Shown here piece by piece: positions 60,891 through 64,000 of a DNA stretch of 64,000 bases; position 1 is the stretch's first letter; every line of letters begins with the position of its first letter. Origin of the DNA: Pseudomonas nitroreducens TX1 (GTDB lineage Bacteria; Pseudomonadota; Gammaproteobacteria; Pseudomonadales; Pseudomonadaceae); contig NZ_AMZB01000138.1 of NCBI RefSeq assembly GCF_000313755.1, forward strand, positions 124,001-188,000. Reading direction: 5' to 3'. The position numbers were made by a program, and so were the translations under genes. A model generated the notes under the pieces. The model ran no database searches, was not told the DNA's origin, and saw only the letters and a list, made by a program, of their open reading frames with translations.

Positions 60891-61645
60891 TTATCCGCCT
60901 GGTATGCCTGGTATTCAGGAGATGCGGGATACAGGCGCTTGAGTTGCAGCCCGTAGCTGGCAGCGGTATCCCGGTCGTCGAAAATCTTTGCCAGTCGAAT
61001 CCCCAACAGCAGGCTGCGCGCGGTCTGCGGACCCTGCTTGAGGTATTCCTGATAGTAAGCGCGGGCGGGAACGTACTGACGATCCTGGTAATTCAGCTCA
61101 GCCAGTTCGATCAGCGCACTGGGCTGGTTGCGGTTCAGCCGGACGGCCTTCTCCAGGTATTCCTTGGCCTGGTCGCGTTGCTTGAGCTGAAGGCTGACCA
61201 GCCCGAGGTTCTCGAAAATACGCGAACGTTCGGGATACAGGCCATCCTCGGACGCCTTGAGGTAGACCTTGTAAGCCTCGTCATAGCGCTTCTGCTCGAA
61301 CAGGAAGCCGCCATAGTTGTTCAGGATGCGCGCATCGTCGGAGCGGGCGGACAGCGCCTTGCGGTACTCCGTCTCGGCCAGCTTGGGCTCCATCTCTGCC
61401 TGGTAGACCACGGCCAGCGCAGCATGAGCGTCGGCGCTGGAGGGATCCATTTCCAGCGCCTGGCGCAGCGGTACCTTGGCCTGTTCGGCGTTGCCCGCGC
61501 GAAGGTAGCCGATACCGAGCTGGATATAGGCGTCGCGCGCCTCTTCCCGGCCCTTCTCGGTCTTCAGAGGATCCTGTTTACCAGTCGTCACGCAACCCGT
61601 CAGCACGGTTGCCAACAGTAAGCTCAGCGCGGCGCGCAGGGTCAT
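60887..61645 (-). CDS. pilF: Type IV pilus pilotin lipoprotein PilF
   Basis: The 252-residue lipoprotein (Cys18 in VLTGC) has about six TPR units (YIQLGIGYLRAGNAEQAKVPLRQALEMDPSSADAHAALAVVYQ; NNYGGFLFEQKRYDEAYKVYLKA). PilF escorts and assembles the PilQ secretin in the outer membrane. Length and position between rlmN and rodZ match P. aeruginosa PilF. Confidence 0.96.
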   Translation of the reverse strand: MTLRAALSLLLATVLTGCVTTGKQDPLKTEKGREEARDAYIQLGIGYLRAGNAEQAKVPLRQALEMDPSSADAHAALAVVYQAEMEPKLAETEYRKALSARSDDARILNNYGGFLFEQKRYDEAYKVYLKASEDGLYPERSRIFENLGLVSLQLKQRDQAKEYLEKAVRLNRNQPSALIELAELNYQDRQYVPARAYYQEYLKQGPQTARSLLLGIRLAKIFDDRDTAASYGLQLKRLYPASPEYQAYQADK

Positions 61646-61660
61646 CGGAATCCTCCCTAG

Positions 61661-62809
61661 TCAGTTTCGAGTGGCGTTGGTCGGGGCCTGTTCGGCGTCC
61701 GCAGCCAGTTGTCGTACAGCAATGTAGCGTTCGCTGCGGCGGGTGCGGTCCATCACCTGGCCTACCAGCTGACCACAGGCGGCGTCGATATCGTCGCCAC
61801 GGGTGGTACGAACGGTCACGTTGAAGCCGCTCTTGTGCAGCATGTCCTGGAAACGGCGGATGGCATTGTTGCTCGGCCGCTCGTAACCGGAGTGCGGGAA
61901 CGGATTAAACGGAATCAGGTTGATCTTGCAAGGGAAATCCTTGAGCAGTGCGATCAGTTGCTCAGCATGCTCGGGCTGGTCGTTGACGCCGGCCAGCAGG
62001 GTGTACTCGATCGTCAGCACGCGCTCCTTGCCCAGGCGCGTGATGTAGCGATAGCAGGAATCGAGCAGCATCTCGAGCGGGTACTTCTTGTTGATCGGTA
62101 CCAGCTTGTTGCGCAGTTCGTCGCTGGGTGCGTGCAGCGACAGGGCGAGGGACACGTCGGTGACCTCGGCGAGCTTGTCGATCATCGGCACCACGCCCGA
62201 GGTGGACAGAGTCACCTTGCGCTTGGAAATACCGTAGCCGAGATCTTCCATCATGATGCTCATGGCGCTCACGACGTTGTCGAAGTTCAGCAGCGGCTCG
62301 CCCATGCCCATCATCACCACGTTGGTGATGGCACGGTCGATCTTGCCCGGGATGGTCCCGAATGACTGGTTGGCGATCCACACCTGGCCGATGATCTCGG
62401 CGGAGGTCAGGTCGCTGTTGAAGCCTTGCTTGCCGGTGGAGCAGAAGCTGCAGTCCAGCGCGCAACCGGCCTGCGACGACACGCACAGGGTACCGCGGCC
62501 GCCCTGCGGGATATACACGGTCTCGACGCAACTGCCCGAGGCCACGCGCACCACCCACTTGCGGGTACCGTCAGCGGAAATGTCCTGGCTGACGATCTCC
62601 GGAGGACGAATTTCGGCAACGGCCTCGAGCTTTTCGCGCAAGGCCTTGCCGACGTTCGTCATGGCGCTGAATTCCACAGCGCCAAAGTGGTGAATCCATT
62701 GCATCACCTGGCCGGCGCGGAAGCGCTTTTCACCGATGGACTCGAAGAATTCCTCGAGCTGGGGCTTGGTCATGCCCAGCAGGTTGGCCTTTACAGCGGT
62801 ATCAGTCAT
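61661..62809 (-). CDS. rlmN: Dual-specificity 23S rRNA/tRNA adenine-C2 methyltransferase
   Basis: The 382-residue radical SAM enzyme has the cluster motif Cys116-x3-Cys120-x2-Cys123 ([14 protein letters not shown]), [46 protein letters not shown], and the C-terminal catalytic Cys in DIDAACGQL. It methylates A2503 of 23S rRNA and A37 of tRNA. ATG 62809 was chosen for its GAGGGTG ribosome site; an ATG six codons earlier is possible. Confidence 0.97.
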   Translation of the reverse strand: MTDTAVKANLLGMTKPQLEEFFESIGEKRFRAGQVMQWIHHFGAVEFSAMTNVGKALREKLEAVAEIRPPEIVSQDISADGTRKWVVRVASGSCVETVYIPQGGRGTLCVSSQAGCALDCSFCSTGKQGFNSDLTSAEIIGQVWIANQSFGTIPGKIDRAITNVVMMGMGEPLLNFDNVVSAMSIMMEDLGYGISKRKVTLSTSGVVPMIDKLAEVTDVSLALSLHAPSDELRNKLVPINKKYPLEMLLDSCYRYITRLGKERVLTIEYTLLAGVNDQPEHAEQLIALLKDFPCKINLIPFNPFPHSGYERPSNNAIRRFQDMLHKSGFNVTVRTTRGDDIDAACGQLVGQVMDRTRRSERYIAVRQLAADAEQAPTNATRN

Positions 62810-62836
62810 GGATTCACCCTCGCTCATTCGCCGTTA

Positions 62837-63268
62837 TCAGCGAATGCGCTCGCACACCTCGGTGCTGGAGAAGAAGTAAGCGATTTCGCGGGCAGCCGAA
62901 GCTTCCGAGTCGGAACCGTGTACGGCGTTCTCGTCGATGGAAACGGCGAAGTCGGCGCGGATGGTGCCGGCGTCGGCTTTCTTCGGATCGGTGGCGCCCA
63001 TCAGTTCACGGTTGCGCAGGATGGCATCTTCGCCTTCCAGAACCTGAACAACGACCGGGCCGGAGGTCATGAAGGCAACCAGGTCCTTGAAGAAGGGGCG
63101 CTCTTTGTGCTCGGCGTAGAAACCGCCAGCTTCGCGCTCGGACAGCTGAACCATCTTGGAAGCGACGACGCGCAGGCCGGCTTTCTCGAAGCGGGTCAGG
63201 ATTTCGCCGATGACGTTCTTGGAAACGGCGTCAGGCTTGATGATGGAGAAGGTACGTTGCAGGGCCAT
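62837..63268 (-). CDS. ndk: Nucleoside diphosphate kinase
   Basis: The 143-residue protein begins [18 protein letters not shown] and has the phospho-histidine His117 in [11 protein letters not shown]. It equalises NTP pools by transferring phosphate from ATP. The 250 bases between it and iscX contain the iscX terminator and an imperfect GAAAATT/AATTTTC repeat (63413-63438). No clear -35/-10 pair for ndk was found. Confidence 0.98.
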   Translation of the reverse strand: MALQRTFSIIKPDAVSKNVIGEILTRFEKAGLRVVASKMVQLSEREAGGFYAEHKERPFFKDLVAFMTSGPVVVQVLEGEDAILRNRELMGATDPKKADAGTIRADFAVSIDENAVHGSDSEASAAREIAYFFSSTEVCERIR

Positions 63269-63455
63269 GGAAATAACTCCGAAAAGCAAGGTTGGTAATG
63301 CCAAGAAGCCCCTGGCGTGGCCAGGAGCTCCTGCGATTCTAGGGTTTGCCGCGCGCTGCGCCCGTGGGGCGGAAGCCGCGGAACCGGCCCGACTGCGACA
63401 GGGCCGGCGACTGGAAAATTCCCGCGGAGAAATTTTCGACAGCTCACCTAAAGAT

Positions 63456-63480
63456 AAAACCCGCGAATTATACGCGGGTT
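63456..63480 (-). terminator. Terminator of the isc operon after iscX
   Basis: AACCCGCG and CGCGGGTT pair perfectly around a seven-base loop, and on the minus strand TTTTATC follows. The loop itself reads TATAATT, which mimics a -10 box but has no -35 at proper distance. Confidence 0.75.
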
Positions 63481-63518
63481 CATGACAAATGGGTACGCGG
63501 CTCTGGTGAGCCGCCGCC

Positions 63519-63719
63519 TCAGTCGGCCTCTTCGATCCAGGCAGCCTGGATGGCTTCCAGAACCTTTTCCCCACCACGGGAAGGATCGTCGCTGAACTCC
63601 GGCAATGCCAGCACCCAGCGATGCAGATCGACGAAATTCACGTAGCGCGGATCCACGTCCGGCTTGGATTCGGCCAACTGGATGGCGATTTCGAGTACAT
63701 CAACCCATTTCAGACTCAT
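63519..63719 (-). CDS. iscX: Fe-S cluster assembly protein IscX
   Basis: The 66-residue acidic protein ([54 protein letters not shown]) is a typical IscX (YfhJ). It binds IscS and iron and tunes cluster assembly. It is the last gene of the isc operon, 14 bases after fdx, with a terminator beyond. Confidence 0.97.
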   Translation of the reverse strand: MSLKWVDVLEIAIQLAESKPDVDPRYVNFVDLHRWVLALPEFSDDPSRGGEKVLEAIQAAWIEEAD

Positions 63720-63733
63720 GCGAACACTCCGCC

Positions 63734-64000
63734 TCAGTGACCTTCAGACACCTGGTTGATGGTGTATTTCGGAATTTCCACCACCAGATCGGTCTCGCCG
63801 ACCACCGCTTGGCAGGACAGCCGCGAATCCGGCTCCAGCCCCCAGGCCTTGTCCAGCATGTCGTCTTCCAGCTCGTCGGAGGCCTCCATGGAGTTGAAGC
63901 CTTCGCGGACGATCACGTGGCAGGTGGTGCAGGCACAGGACATCTCGCAGGCGTGTTCGATCTCGATGCCGTTGCGCAGCGCTGCCTTCATGATGGTTTC
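63734..64000 (-). CDS. fdx: [2Fe-2S] ferredoxin Fdx, 5' end outside window
   Basis: The visible 88 residues of this ISC-type ferredoxin contain the cluster cysteines in HACEMSCACTTCHVIV and the distal one in SRLSCQAVV. The C-terminus is DLVVEIPKYTINQVSEGH. The frame stays open to the window edge (ETI before MKAALRNG), so roughly the first 20-25 residues are missing. It supplies electrons for Fe-S cluster assembly; hscA would be expected further upstream. Confidence 0.96.
   Translation of the reverse strand, partial: ETIMKAALRNGIEIEHACEMSCACTTCHVIVREGFNSMEASDELEDDMLDKAWGLEPDSRLSCQAVVGETDLVVEIPKYTINQVSEGH

Noticed and set aside
63456-63480. TATAAT inside the iscX terminator considered as the ndk promoter
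   Set aside because: It lies in the hairpin loop, about 190 bases from ndk, and no -35 hexamer occurs at 16-18 bases.

Overview
The window is a stretch of high-GC Pseudomonas chromosome. The evidence is the protein sequences themselves (OprD- and OprC-type porins, PilF, MltF, the type II-like LeuA, the rpsP-rimM-trmD-rplS order), pseudomonad-type REP palindromes, and a gene order that, from memory, follows the P. aeruginosa PAO1 block around PA3739 to PA3809 almost gene for gene. A few insertions suggest a relative of that species rather than P. aeruginosa itself. I see no rRNA, tRNA, prophage, IS element or CRISPR array. Both ends cut genes: an antiporter at the left and the ferredoxin fdx at the right.

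Layout. 1-2.5 kb: antiporter tail, a small protein with a complete MshEN (c-di-GMP binding type) motif, and a thioesterase. 2.6-6.2 kb: ffh followed by rpsP-rimM-trmD-rplS on the minus strand. 6.3-10.1 kb: a CcsA/YpjD-like membrane protein, a CorC-like protein and an MHS-type transporter. 10.1-13.5 kb: minus-strand purT, an SGNH hydrolase, DUF1289, gamma-carbonic anhydrase and a CoA-type Nudix hydrolase. 13.6-14.7 kb: zinc-ribbon Nudix and L,D-transpeptidase. 14.9-22.1 kb: a complete N-acetylglucosamine PTS operon (nagR, nagA, a SIS-type deaminase, a EIIA-HPr-EI fusion and EIIC-EIIB). 22.2-28.7 kb: YqfO-like, CDGSH protein, purL and the divergent mltF. 29.1-35.5 kb: tadA, a Tat-exported multicopper oxidase, an AT-richer sulfotransferase-like gene, and guaB-guaA. 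35.6-39.9 kb: xseA, a VanX-like dipeptidase, an M23 peptidase, DUF2809 and a GNAT. 39.9-44.9 kb: a minus-strand copper cluster (DUF2946 protein, OprC, PepSY protein, PCuAC chaperone). 45.1-50.5 kb: leuA with a leucine-rich leader peptide, a small membrane protein, and an MFS/OprD transport pair. 50.5-54 kb: a small unknown gene, an aldo-keto reductase, and an aminotransferase/omega-amidase pair. 54-64 kb: the minus-strand run fdx-iscX, ndk, rlmN, pilF, rodZ, ispG, hisS, yfgM, bamB, der.

How the genes work together. The nag genes import GlcNAc through a phosphorelay, deacetylate it and deaminate the product. The copper genes form one acquisition or handling unit from outer membrane to periplasm. 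guaB-guaA make GMP. The aminotransferase and omega-amidase fit the transaminase/omega-amidase route that makes glutamine-dependent transamination irreversible. The last 10 kb is a housekeeping train for envelope assembly, translation and Fe-S biogenesis.

The most interesting material lies in small proteins and intergenic structure: the MshEN protein at 1278-1955; two related fold-back elements at 33882-34022 and 41915-42182 that share a conserved word order; a 200-base multi-hairpin tract at 28867-29067; the leuA leader peptide, whose leucine codons can pair with the leuA upstream region; a second, cysteine-less EIIB domain in NagE; and several perfect operator-like palindromes. None of this amounts to a proven new system.
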